A stretch of DNA of 64,000 nt from Agarophyton chilense (Eukaryota; Rhodophyta; Florideophyceae; Gracilariales; Gracilariaceae): contig JARGXX010000080.1 of the NCBI GenBank assembly GCA_030374765.1, positions 2,046,001 to 2,110,000 on the forward strand, given 5' to 3'. The position numbers and the translations under genes are program-made. Shown here one piece after another: positions 44,940 through 55,699 of the stretch. Each line of letters begins with the position of its first letter. Position 1 is the stretch's first letter. The notes beneath the pieces were generated by a model. It made no database searches, was not told where the DNA came from, and saw nothing but the letters and a program-made list of their open reading frames with translations.

Positions 44940-46817
44940 GGTCAAGTTGAACAAGTGTAAACAGTGGATGCTGCAGAGAAGGCTGCAGCAAAACCGCAAT
45001 GATGGCGGTTTGACGGTTTTTGAAGTGACTTTGGAGAAAGTGATCGTAGTTAGGAGGCTGTCTAACTTTAAGCGTTCGATGTTTTCCAGACTGACGAGTT
45101 TAAAGATAAAGAAATGTCAGTGGTAAAGGGTTTCATTAGAGAAGATAGAGTAAGGGGTGAGAAGTGGGGATATATTAAGAAGGGGGTATGTTTCGAAGAA
45201 GGAGTGGCACGCGGAGAGGTAGTTTGTGCAGAGGAGAGATGCTTCCTGGTCTCTGAGAGTTCTTGCTACACGCAGTACGCAAGGTTGTTCGGCGTCGTTG
45301 GCATCCTTGAGAAGAGGGTCGTGTGCGGATCTGGTGAGACCGGTGTTGGAAACGGTTCGAGGGGATAGGGAAATGAGGTTGAGGTTGAGGTCGGAGCGAG
45401 GTGTTGGGCATCTGTGGCAAGGCTTGGATGGTTTTGTGCAGTGTAGGATGACGAGGATGTCTTTTGCTTTAGAGATGTCTGCAGCATTGTTTGAGATGAC
45501 TGGGTGGCACTGTCGGATGACCGGGTACTCATCACTGAAAGGGAAACCCTTTAGAGCGACTGCAGCGAGGGGTTCGAGGATGGTTTGTAGATATTCTTGG
45601 ATGAGTTCTATTCGGATGGTGCGGCTGATGGCTTAAGAAAGAGGGTGGCCTTCGATGGAGTCCTCTTCGGATGGGGAGGAAGGGGCTCCAATTGAGGGGG
45701 GGCAGTAGCCGAGGAGTGTGTAGTTCCAGGGGAGGCAATGGCGGCGAAAGGAGTCTAACAAGTTGAGGAGGGTGATTTGAAGGGGGTAGGAGGTGATAAA
45801 GAAGCTTTAGAGGGAGGTGGACGAATTGTTTGAGTAGAGATGGATGAAGCCGATGAAAGATTACATGCCAGAGATGTCGGCGTTTTGCCAAATAACATCT
45901 GGGTCTTGAGACTAGAAGATGTGGTGTTTGAGGTCCGGGTCGACACATATGCCGAGTTTTGAAGCTATGAGATGAGCGTGAGCGGGAGAACCATCTGAAG
46001 AACACCCTCTGACGGGGTGAAAGAAGGCGTTAGCGCGATTGACGTAGCGAAGTGGCTGGAGAAGGACATCTACGGGGTTTTTGAAGTAGAGAGTTGCAGT
46101 GGTGTTTGAGGGTTTGTGACAAAGGGTTGTAAATTTGAAGCCGATGGAGCGGAGAGTGTCCTCGAATAGTTCGGAATAACGTTGAAGGCAGTAGGAGACG
46201 GAGGTTACCTGTTCGATGAGTATTTGGGAGTAGTCGCGGACCTTGAGGAGGGTGATGAGTTCGTTGGATTTGCGTTTGCCGAGCTTGGTGGCGATGAATA
46301 AGATGTTGAAGATGGTGGGGTGGAGCTTCACGGGTGGCCGAGGGCTGGGAGAAGGGGATCGAAGAGAAGCGTGGAAATTTTAGGCGGTGTCTGCGGAGCG
46401 TATGGCAAGAGCGAGCTGTCTGGAATGGTAGACTTCCTCTTCTACTAGCGGAAGGTTGTTGGAAAGGCGGTTGGAGATGCAGAGGGAGCTGGTGTCTGCG
46501 GTCTGGAGGCGTGAGTGCTTCGTGCGCGGCAGGAATTGAGTGCCATCCTTCGGGGTGGTGGAGAGGAAGAGCTTGCGAGTGATGCGGTAGCCACACGGGC
46601 GCTGGTGTTGGGCAAGGGAGGCGTGGCCTTTTGTCTGAAAGGTGCACCATGGAAAGTGAAAAGGCTGCATGGTGCGAAGGGTGCCTGCTTGAAATCTCGG
46701 AATGTAAATCGGGGATGTGGAAAAGGCGTAGGACGAGGTGAGAGGGGGAGAATATATACAGGCTGGCGGTGAGGAAGATGCAGGGCGAGGACGGTAGGGA
46801 GAGTTTGAACCTATCAC
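44940..46817 (-). pseudogene. KDZ/Plavaka-like DDE transposase relic
   Basis: In one frame from 46817 to about 44940, with at least five stops (for example at 46380, 45912 and 45633), the translation reads as a Plavaka-type transposase. It has a Pro/Ser-rich N-terminus, TLLKVRDYSQILIEQVTSV, ITLLNLLDSFRRHCLPWN followed by LLGYCPP, and IELIQEYLQTILEPL. Then come FSDEYPVIRQCHP, VISNNAADISKAKDIL and the zinc-ribbon-like PCHRCPTPRSDLN. This order (SYxPxxLxLLN, LLGYIP, PL, H/R-P...ADxPE, C-P-CxxC) is the signature of KDZ-superfamily elements best known in fungi. The acidic residue expected in the ADxPE block is retained as Asp, but the following residues are changed. The segment lies between the two 682-bp direct repeats. 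A more distant tnp2-like origin is the alternative. Confidence 0.65.
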
Positions 46818-47578
46818 GCGTACTCACCAAAGTCTAATGATGCGCCAGATACGCGCCAGATACGCCCACAAGTCATGCAGCACGACAGACACGGCGAGTA
46901 TGTGGCTTACAAAGTGGGTTGGATTGAAAATATTCGAGCTTGTATATTTTTTGAGCGGCGGCGTGTCCTTTTGTTGATTGTGAGTAAGGTTATGGTGACT
47001 CTTTGGCGACCATACAAGCGGTACTGGGATCTTGGGATCCTGTGACATGATGTCGTCAGGACTGTGTGAACCGACCCCCTTTTGGAGGTGCGTGAGAAGC
47101 TGTTTTGAGTACGTGTCCGCGTGCATTTCACAAATGTTGACTTGTTTTATGTTTATGTGCGAACGGGGGGAGCGCGAGTAGAGGGTTACTTGATGGGGTG
47201 TGGTGTGGGAGGTGACGGGTTGACTAGCTTGCGATTGGCATGTACGTGGTCATTGTTGATCTGGGGCTTCGAAAATTTGTGGTCATGCGCGAGCTGACGA
47301 AGCGCAAAAGGGACGATGGGTGATGCCGCATGGCGTGGAGGGTGAGCGGGTGGATGGGTTGCGCAAGATTGGTCAAGATTGGACGAGAGGTGAGATAAGT
47401 GGTGGCTACAGAGGTGAGTGTCGTGTTGATGAGGTTTGGGTTTGTTTTGTGATGGAGATCTGACTTTTTTCTGTTTATTGATGCGAATGCAGAAAGTGGG
47501 GGCAAGACAAGGAGCACATGTTTGGCATAAGTAAGTTTGTTTCTAGGGAATGTGTTTGCATTAAGCCAGGAATTGGGT

Positions 47579-48261
47579 TCTAACTTCTGTGATTTTGTGA
47601 TGTCTATCTAGTTATGTAGGAATTTGTGCTTGACGAAGATGAAGGGTGGACAGGTGGTACCGATTGGATGGTTCTCGGAGAATGGAGGGTTATTCGCGTC
47701 GCGCGAAGTACTACGCAAAGTGAACCGCGCGGCCGCGCGATGTAAAGTGAAGCGCAACGATCGGAAGACGCGACGTAAAGCGGGTCACCACATATGAAAT
47801 GGGAAGATCTCATTTCACGTGCAACAGGGACCCGTTTTGGCTCTTCGTTGCAGGATTGCAGTGTTATGCACAGGGCATAAGGGTCATCAAAGAGCATTAA
47901 AGAGAATGTGCAGGGCATTTGAAGGGTTCATACTAGCTACAATACCTGCGCAAAATGTATTATCATGAGCTAGATATCATTCAGTATTACTTTCATTTTC
48001 GGTCGACTTCTTAGTCTAGGATGAATGAGCATCGAAATACATCTCTCAAGTTCTCTTTCATACTTCGTAGTGTGTCGGGGTTAGTATGGAAGTTTGATAG
48101 TTTTCTACATTCTCCCCAGAATTCATTTGGGCTAGTATTTTTGCGATAGAAATTCTGACATCAGAATTGTGTGTTTTTTTGAATGCTAATCATAGACTAT
48201 CTAGCCCACCCAAACTATAAATCTAGCACCCCATAATAGCTTTCCAAAAACACAGACGTGG
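47579..48261. repeat. 682-bp direct repeat, right copy
   Basis: Same-orientation copy of 43721-44402, diverged by roughly a fifth of positions by eye in the part I compared. Its right end is followed within 80 bp by the decayed start of the Copia element, so it may have replaced the Copia 5' LTR. Confidence 0.8.
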
Positions 48262-48373
48262 CCTGCGAAGAACTGATCACTTCTCCTTCCAATAGGGGTC
48301 CCCATCAGACATACACCATTAGCAAGCCTACTATGCCCAATCGATACCACGAGGAGATGGAGTTAAGCTTTAG

Positions 48374-49450
48374 TTGACCAAAGGCAGAGGCTTTAGTTTT
48401 TCCTCAAGTCTCCGGAATAATAATCCTTACAGAGGCTCTGGATTAAAAGAATATCATTGGAAATCAAATCCAAAACTGAACAAAATCGTGCAACAACCGT
48501 TCCAAATTAACAGAAATTGTATAAACGCAGAACTCTTTGATATTATAATATATTAATAACTGCTCATTCGAAAACCAGAAAGAAAAAGGAATTGCCAATC
48601 GCCATTTTCAAGTATTGCTAGAAGAATTGAACACGCAAAAAATCGACACGGAGATGATGGGGGAAAATACCTTTAAAATTGAGAAACGGAAAGGAGAAAA
48701 CAGGTCTTCATGGAATTCAAATTGATGAAATCTTTGAAGAAGAAAAACTATTAGAAGGCAGCCATACTAACAAAAGAAACGCCACTGAAAATGAAAAGGC
48801 TTCGATAGTTATCAGTCTTTCAGTAGACGACAATTAAATGGTTTATGGCGAATCAGCTAGGACGAGAACAGAAACATGGAACGCATTGTCAGAAATTTTT
48901 GAAAACGAAGTAATGGAACAAAAAATGGACTTACAATAACAATTTTTGTCGTGGAAACTTAAAAAAGAATAGCAAAGGAACATATTGAAAAACTGAACCG
49001 TTTAAAAAACCAAACTACATCAAATGTGTGTTCAAAACTCAAAAGAAGAATAAATTACGTGTCTAATACAAATTCTGCCAAAAACATACGAAAATATTGC
49101 AGTGACAATGGAAAACATGGCCGATATTTTAACAATCGAAGGAGTTCATGCCAGAATTTTGCGAGAAAAGTGTAAAAAAAGTTCTACATTTTAAAAAGAT
49201 CAAAACGGAAATTTCCTTCAAGGTAACCATATAAAGAAAAGTTCAAACCTTCCATTCAGCTGTCACCACTCTAAGAAAGAAGATCATAGAATTGGACACT
49301 GTCGTGCGGTGAGGGATGAGAAAAATTGTGTCTACAAAAAAAGGAAACACACTAAATATTCAACAAACTAATCAAAGTTTATAGGTCAAAGGGCTGCAAT
49401 TTTTTTAATGGCTGAAGCGGAAGACTCAAAATTGTAAGGAACATGGTACC
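48374..49450 (+). pseudogene. Copia gag, decayed
   Basis: Broken plus-strand frames read as a Ty1/Copia Gag: NNNPYRGSGLKEYHWKSN near the start, a later VYGESARTRTETWNALSEIF, and LPKTYENIAVTMENMADIL typical of the UBN2 Gag domain. A degenerate zinc knuckle FSCHHSKKEDHRIGHC follows near 49255, where the first Cys positions are altered. Gag packages the element RNA into particles. Many stops interrupt it. The 5' LTR expected upstream is not visible; TCGATACCACGAGG at about 48339 could be a decayed primer-binding site. Confidence 0.7.
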
Positions 49451-49469
49451 TGGATTCAGAGAAAATTAA

Positions 49470-51460
49470 CCCTTTCAAAATTAGACTCGGGGATCGAACC
49501 AAAGTCACTTCAAGAAAAAAAATTCAAATGCACAAAACTGAAAATAAAGAAACTAAAGTTTAAAATCTGTGATGTACTGCATGTACCCAGAAATGCTGCT
49601 TATACTTTATCTATTGGACAAATTGATGAACAATATCATACTGTTCACTTTCAGAAAGCGTTATGTAGAATAAGTTCAAAACAAAACAAGTAAACAATTG
49701 AAAACGTTCAACAAAATCATCAAGGTACTGCTTCAAAGCCTACCAAATGCAGGAAAGTATTTCTTTCTTTTATGCTGCCACACAAGAAAATTATGAAGTT
49801 TGGCAAACGAAACTAGGACACAACGGAGAACCACTTTTAAGACAAATGGTTTCGAAACAAACTGCAAATGAAATACCTACAAAACTAAAACCAAAGAAGA
49901 AAAACTCCTGCAAGGAATGTGTTATGAGAAAAAAGGATTCAAAAACATTTAAACCTCTTAAAGACTTTCAAGTGAAATCAACGCTGAAAGTTATACACAC
50001 AGATCTCTTGGATCCTATGAGAACGCTGTCAAAGGGAGGAAATTTTTATTTTATCACTTTTACAGATGATTACACTCGAAAATCTTTCGTTTATTTTATG
50101 AAAACAAAAGTCGAAACAGCGCAAAAAACGAAAGGATTTATTGAAATGGTTAGGAATCGAACAGGACTTTTGAACAAAAGCATTTGCAGTGACAGAGGTG
50201 GATATTATGTCTCTACAAAATCAGAACACGTTTCTAAATCGAAAAAACTTGTTCATGAGCCAACAGCTGCTCCCCTGCAGCAACAAAATGGAATTTCTGA
50301 GTGAATAAGCGTAGCACTATGTAAAGTAGCTCGTTGTTTTCTTTTTTAAAACAATTTTTCTAAAAGTTTTGGGATGAGGCAGTGCAGACGGCAAAAATAT
50401 TCAAAAAGATTATTCCAACAAAAACTTTAAAAGATATGAGTCCTGAAGAAAAAATTCCGTTAAGAAATCCCACCCTTCCAAATTTGAAGGTTTTTGGATA
50501 TAAGGCCTGTTTCGAAGGAAAAGCGAATAAAATGGCATGCTAAATCAAGACAATGCACTTTTACCCGATATAACGGAAAACACCATAGGTGCATGCACAA
50601 TAGTAAAGAAAGGCTTACAGTAAGTTCAAATTCACAGTTTCTGGAGCTTCAAAAAGAAAATGTTTTTCAAGTGAATGCGGAAGAAAACGAAGTTGAAGAA
50701 CCACTTGAAGAAAACAGTTCATCCACAGAAAGCTTTCAGAGACCAGAAAATCAGAGCGAGGATAATTTGGAAACAAACCAAATCGTCCCAAGAAGAACCA
50801 CAAGAGTCACAAAGACACCAGCAAAGCTTAATTATGAGCATGCCGAAGAAGCTGAAAATACTGCTACAGGAGCAGTTATGATGTTAGCAAATAAACAGCA
50901 TCCAAAATCATTTAAAGAAGCGACAACGACATTTGAAAGCATTATGGGACAGTTGCCATGAAAAAAGGGAACTCTTTCACAATAAAAAACATGGACTCTG
51001 GTACCGAAAGAAGCTGAAATGCATATTCATACACCAAAGTCGGGTTTATAGAATTAGTTAAAAAAACAATACACCAAGAAAGAATTTTCAAAGAGCGACA
51101 GATGTGCAAGGAAGTTCAACAAGAATATAGAAAGAATTATTCTAAAAAATATATACCTCAGTTATGAGAATGGCTTCTTTTCGAATTTTGCTTGCATTTT
51201 TTATGCAGCCAAAGAAGCAAATATGTCAAATGGACGTCAAAACAGCATTTCTAAATGGAGTATCAGAAGAATAACTATAAATGGAGCAACAAGAAAAAAG
51301 CCATGGTAAATCGATGCACATTGATAATAAGCCTTTTTATGTTCAAGAGATTGGGCAGAACAATTATATTTAAATCAAATACTGCCATATGAAAAACATG
51401 ATGGCCCATATCTTTATAAATGCTTTCAGAAATTACGCACGAACAATTTGTAATAATTTT
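49470..51460 (+). pseudogene. Copia pol (integrase and partial reverse transcriptase), decayed
   Basis: The pre-integrase region WQTKLGHNGEPLL and the KECVMRKK Cys motif start the open frame 49747-50304. The integrase core keeps its catalytic pattern: Asp in VIHTDLLDP, Asp in ICSDRGGYY and Glu in QQQNGISE. After a stop, the linker at 50494-50961 is Glu/Ser-rich. Reverse transcriptase remains as TLVPKEAEMH and MDVKTAFLNG near 51230 with stops and frame changes. The catalytic YVDD region and the RNase H domain are absent, because similarity ends before the polypurine tract. The element is therefore a deletion derivative that cannot transpose on its own. Confidence 0.88.
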
Positions 51461-51475
51461 GACTGTAGCAGTTCT

Positions 51476-51490
51476 AAAGGCGAGGGAGGG
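51476..51490 (+). other. Polypurine tract of the Copia element
   Basis: AAAGGCGAGGGAGGG is purine-only apart from one C and directly precedes the TG that starts the LTR, the usual place where plus-strand DNA synthesis is primed. Confidence 0.75.
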
Positions 51491-51930
51491 TGTTTTCAAA
51501 ACCTGTAGACAGTTTCAGAATGCCACTGGAAACCGGTTTAGGTAAAAGACGTATATAAGAGCCCCTACAAGCTTCCGTAGAACTTTTTGTAAAAAATTTA
51601 AGAACTATCTTACAACAAAATGATATTGGTGTAGAACAATTTAGAAGAACTTTGAAGTTACATTAAAAAATAGAAAAACAGACTGGTTCAAGTAGAAGGA
51701 ACTCAAGTCAGCACAACAGAATATTATCCGCGTTCTAGTGTACTCTGAACGATCACACACTCCTCTGCCAGTCTCTGGTAGTCTTTCTCACTTGTCGCGG
51801 TGCTATATTGTGTGATATTTTGAAGTCAGGTGGCTTATATTTTAGAGCACTGGTGGGCTTGCTCCAAGTGGCGGACCACTGGGTATTATTTATATGTTAT
51901 CTGGACATTCAACCTGGTACACAATATACA
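51491..51930 (+). repeat. 440-bp Copia LTR (TG...CA)
   Basis: Starts TGTTTTCAAAACC immediately after the polypurine tract and ends ATATACA immediately before a tRNA-iMet-like primer-binding site. The first 270 bp align with the solo fragment at 2485-2760. Having both a 3'-LTR context on the left and a 5'-LTR context on the right is unusual for a single LTR. Confidence 0.75.
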
Positions 51931-51942
51931 TGGTACCAGAGG
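51931..51942 (+). other. Primer-binding-site-like sequence (initiator Met tRNA)
   Basis: TGGTACCAGAGG is one base away from the complement of the 3' end of eukaryotic initiator tRNA-Met (TGGTAGCAGAGG), which primes many LTR retrotransposons. It touches the last base of the LTR. No gag sequence follows it. Confidence 0.6.
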
Positions 51943-52099
51943 TGAGCGCCGCACCCATTTCACGGAGACCACTTGGGCATCATGACTCTTCTTTTCCTCG
52001 CTTAGCATTCCTTACCCGGAGATCCGGACGAGCTTTAATAAAGAATCAGTCAACAAAGATTCCTCGAGCCATCTCGTATCCTACGCTCTATCTACGTCA

Positions 52100-54884
52100 A
52101 AGAGTTTTACTGTCCAATCTCGCTGGTGAATAGTGGCCTTGCAACCCACTACCAGCTCGCTGGTGTTTTAGGTGTACCTCTGACTTACCATTCGCTGCAA
52201 GCACTAATTCAGCAGTCTGAACTCTGTGGCAGGTTTCGCTTTTACCGCGAGTGGGGAAACTACGCACTCTACCCTTGTGACCTTCAAGTTTTGTATAATA
52301 CGAAGTGTATTTCAGATACGCATCTGGAAGTAGTGGGGTACACCGAACTGGAGGTTAGCTTTGACGAACCTTAGAAAAGGAGTGGTTTGCCACGGTTCAG
52401 ATGGGCATGTGTGATTATTCAAAATGGATCTTTAAAGTGTTCCCGGATCCTTTCCCCGGGGCTTAACGTAGAAAATTTCCCTGGTTAGAGCTTCCAAAAT
52501 GGATCTCCTTCGAGGCAAGTAGTTGGTCAAAGTCCCCTCCTGAATCAGAGTTCTCAAGCCGCTTATCATGCTGCCACTCTGGATTCTCTGTTGTTCCGTC
52601 GTCGATGCTGGACCACATTGCGTCATACCCAACGGCCAAGGCTTACCAATCTTGTGGTACGCACGAGATTAGGTCGGCCTGAATATTTTCCACGCACTCT
52701 TTATAGACCAGTTTGGAGTTACATTGCGCTAAACGAAGCGTCCACCGCATAAGGCCGCATGGTGGATAAGAAACAGTCAACCACCATCTCAGCTACGAAT
52801 GACCCGTGCACAAGGTAAAGCTCACACCCATTAGGTAGGGACGAAGAGTAGACAGTGCCTACATGACGTCGAGCCACTCCTTCTTTCACACGGAGTAGTT
52901 TTGTTCATGAACCTTAAGCGAGCATGATAAATAACTATTTGGGTTCCGTTTTGCGTCTGGGCTGGCCTCGGAGAGAGCACGAACAGCTTAGTAATCGCTT
53001 AATTTCATGTGTACCGAATATGGGATCCAGGTCTTTGGGAGGGAAGAGATTCGTGTCGCAGTGACAGCCATGTTCAAGATGTTAAATTCATTCTTGCGAT
53101 TTGATGTGATGGCGTCTCGTTTGGCGTCGGTCTTTTGCAGAGGAATGCGTTTAGAGATGCTGGGATGCCTGGAACGTTCTGGGTAAACCATCTGAAGACG
53201 TCAAAAAACTCCAGGAAGGAGCGTAGATCCATTTGAGTGCGTGGTTCAGTAGCCCTGGTGATCCACAAAGCATGAGGTTCTTTTATAATCAACCGCCTTG
53301 GTCGGAATATGTGTGACAGAAATTGCCACTATCCGTTTAAAAGACAGAATTCCTCAGATTCAGTGTTTTTTGGGTCTAGCATTACTTTCATCACATCCCG
53401 AACATGGGTGAGGTTGTCTTTAAAGACATTGGAGCAAAAGACGATGTTTATTAAGTAGAATAGATAACTTCGACACTTCTAGTGGGTCTAAAGATTGTTG
53501 AAGGCATATCGCATTGAAGCTTGTGTGGTTTTCAAACCAAAGTGCATCCGCTTGAACGGTAGGAGACTGTGTGACATAGAAAAGCAGTCTTTTGTCGATC
53601 TTCTTTCTTTACAGGGACTTGCAAAAGCTTCCTGTTACAGTCTGAGGAGTTGACCAGGATTCTGTTTTCGAGCGCATATAGGGGCACATGTATACGAGAA
53701 CTGAGGTATGATTATAGTATTTTGTCCGCGTTGAGCCTGCGATAGTCCCCATACAACCGTCGGGTTCCATCGGCTATGAATGCTAGTAAAACTGAAAACG
53801 CGAAGGGTGACTGAGAGTGTCTAGTCACTGTGGTACGGAATATCTTTTTCACTTGGAACTGTTCCTCTTCTCAAAGCTTTTAGTCGTGCCCAACACGAGT
53901 GTTGGGTAATCAAACAGGTTAGCAGGGTTAGGTCCATTCTGTGTTCTGTAGCACTTATTTCGCTTACTGAGCCGTCTCATATTATTTCAAGATCCCGTAA
54001 ATTCTTGCAGACACGATTTCTGGATGATTTCAGTACTTTTCTATTATAGAGCTCTTCTATGGCCTTCAAGTGGTCAAACTTATCGTTGGTTGTGACTGCA
54101 CGCTCTCCTGTGCGCGTACCGGTACTATATTTTGAAATACTGCACCATTTTTTCTTAAAGGCAGAACTCGATACCTTCTTTGACTGAACACAGTCTGCCT
54201 CGAAGTCGATGGCTTTTTTCGAGGAGACAAGTTTGGCGATTTTTTTTGTTGTCATATTTGTAGGAAACATCTTCATAAGATTCAGCCTGACAGATCTAAT
54301 TTTTTCTAAGTCAGATACTATGAAATGGTGCCAAGTTTGGAAATCAGGATCTGCAAGGGAATATATGGAGTAGTCTGTACAGATTCATTTGTGAAAGCGA
54401 GCTAGTACTTTTCGAAAAATGAGAGGAGGGGCTGTAAGACCCGGAAACAGTGTTGATAGGAATCGTTTTGTCTCATGTCATGGGCTCCTGGCGGGACAAT
54501 GACGTCGGAAACAGCACAGAGAATCATATACTTGGGCGAGGCAAGCGATAGTTCTTTAATTAGAAGGAGGGGTACTTGCTTTTGCGAATCCCGCTACTCC
54601 GGGCGACAGGCGATCGAAACTGAGGATCAGTTGTCCAGTTCCACCTGCGTGAGACCGGCTAAAAATGCGTCGAAAAATGCATCGCAGTAATCAAATCCCA
54701 GTATAACTGAAGCGGCTAAGGACTGGCGGTCAATAAAGTCAAGCTGCACCACAAAGATGCCCAGAAGTATACCAAAGTCGACAGTCCTTACCGTTTTCAA
54801 CGAAGGGTTGCGTTCTTCAGCGACTTCAGTTATCCTTCCGGGGCAGAAACGGTTCCTTCGTGGCAGGCGCAAAAGTATTTCCAA
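52100..54884 (-). pseudogene. Ty3/Gypsy pol (protease, RT, RNase H), decayed
   Basis: Reading leftwards: protease-like SLAASVILGFDYCD at 54884-54630, then reverse transcriptase from about 53830 with DYRRLNADKI, VPVKKEDRQKTAFLCH and MHFGLK. YLINIVFCS stands where the catalytic YLDD block belongs, so both Asp are lost. The RT-RNase H linker LRSFLEFFDVFRWF is at 53210, and an RNase H-type segment LRWWLT...LMRWTLRLA with VYKECVENIQAD lies at 52800-52680. Stops and frame changes are frequent. No integrase core is recognisable before similarity ends near 52100, and no LTR pair was found. Confidence 0.8.
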
Positions 54885-55177
54885 GAAAAAGTTCCGGCAA
54901 GCATTCGTGTCTAAGAAATGAGGAGATACCGCGCGAAAGTCGTCTGTATCGTTAACCTCTGAAGCAGGCTGGAACGAGTGGTTTGTAACTGACCGCTGCT
55001 GCGGGGTTGCAAGAAATGCATCACAAAAGTACGTCTAAGCTCGGCTATACGAGCCCATTTGGGCGAAATCCTTATCCTCCGACGTTAGGGGGTTCTGTTA
55101 TTCTACTCATATCGGCGTGCTAGTCAGAGGGAAGTTTCTATGCGGTGAGGTTTGCCCATGGCTGTGGCTACTGAATG

Positions 55178-55680
55178 TCAACAATATCCAGCTCTTACAG
55201 CCGATACATGACCAGGCGATCCGAAGGGCAAGCTGGTAATTTTTCCTCTAAAGCCGTTGATAAAAAAACGAGCAGTTGAAATATGTAAATCGAGCCGCTC
55301 CGAGTGGGGTGCGTTCGCATAAATAATGGACCTTTCTGTAGCCGTATTTAACGAATTTTTCGTCGTCTGCAGGAGTGCTGAAATCGAGAAAACAACGAAA
55401 GGGCCGACTACGAGGTGCACGTTGTCGTACATCTGTTTGGGGTGTCCATCAGAGATCACCGAAATTGATGGAGAAGGAGTTCCACGTAAATTTCTTTCAA
55501 ATGCTTTGACCTTGTAAGAGGACCACGTGAACGTATTGCATTCCCCTTGGCGCGAGTGAATTGGAACAGGTCGAGGTAAAGGATCTTTTTCTTGTCCTTA
55601 CGGTACTGAGCGACAAAGTTCATGAAGGCCAGTTCGAGTCCATTGATGGATTTCGTGCAGCATTTCCCATCGGGATACAT
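55178..55680 (-). pseudogene. Unrecognised broken frames upstream of Gypsy pol
   Basis: Two minus frames (55680-55456 and 55459-55178) overlap by 4 bases and read as protein (LELAFMNFVAQYRKDKKK; MYDNVHLVVGPFVVFSISAL). They lie upstream of the protease segment and could be Gypsy gag remnants, but no zinc knuckle or capsid motif is visible. Confidence 0.25.
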
Positions 55681-55699
55681 ATTATAAACTCAGTAAATA

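Noticed and set aside
46030-46830. 266-codon Pro/Ser/His-rich minus frame as the real transposase gene
   Set aside because: The KDZ-like motifs lie in another minus frame over the same stretch. The long open frame follows from the pyrimidine-rich strand, which rarely forms stops.
53860-54276. 99-codon minus frame as an independent gene
   Set aside because: It sits between the Gypsy protease and RT segments on the same strand and is best read as part of the decayed pol, though its own similarity is weak.
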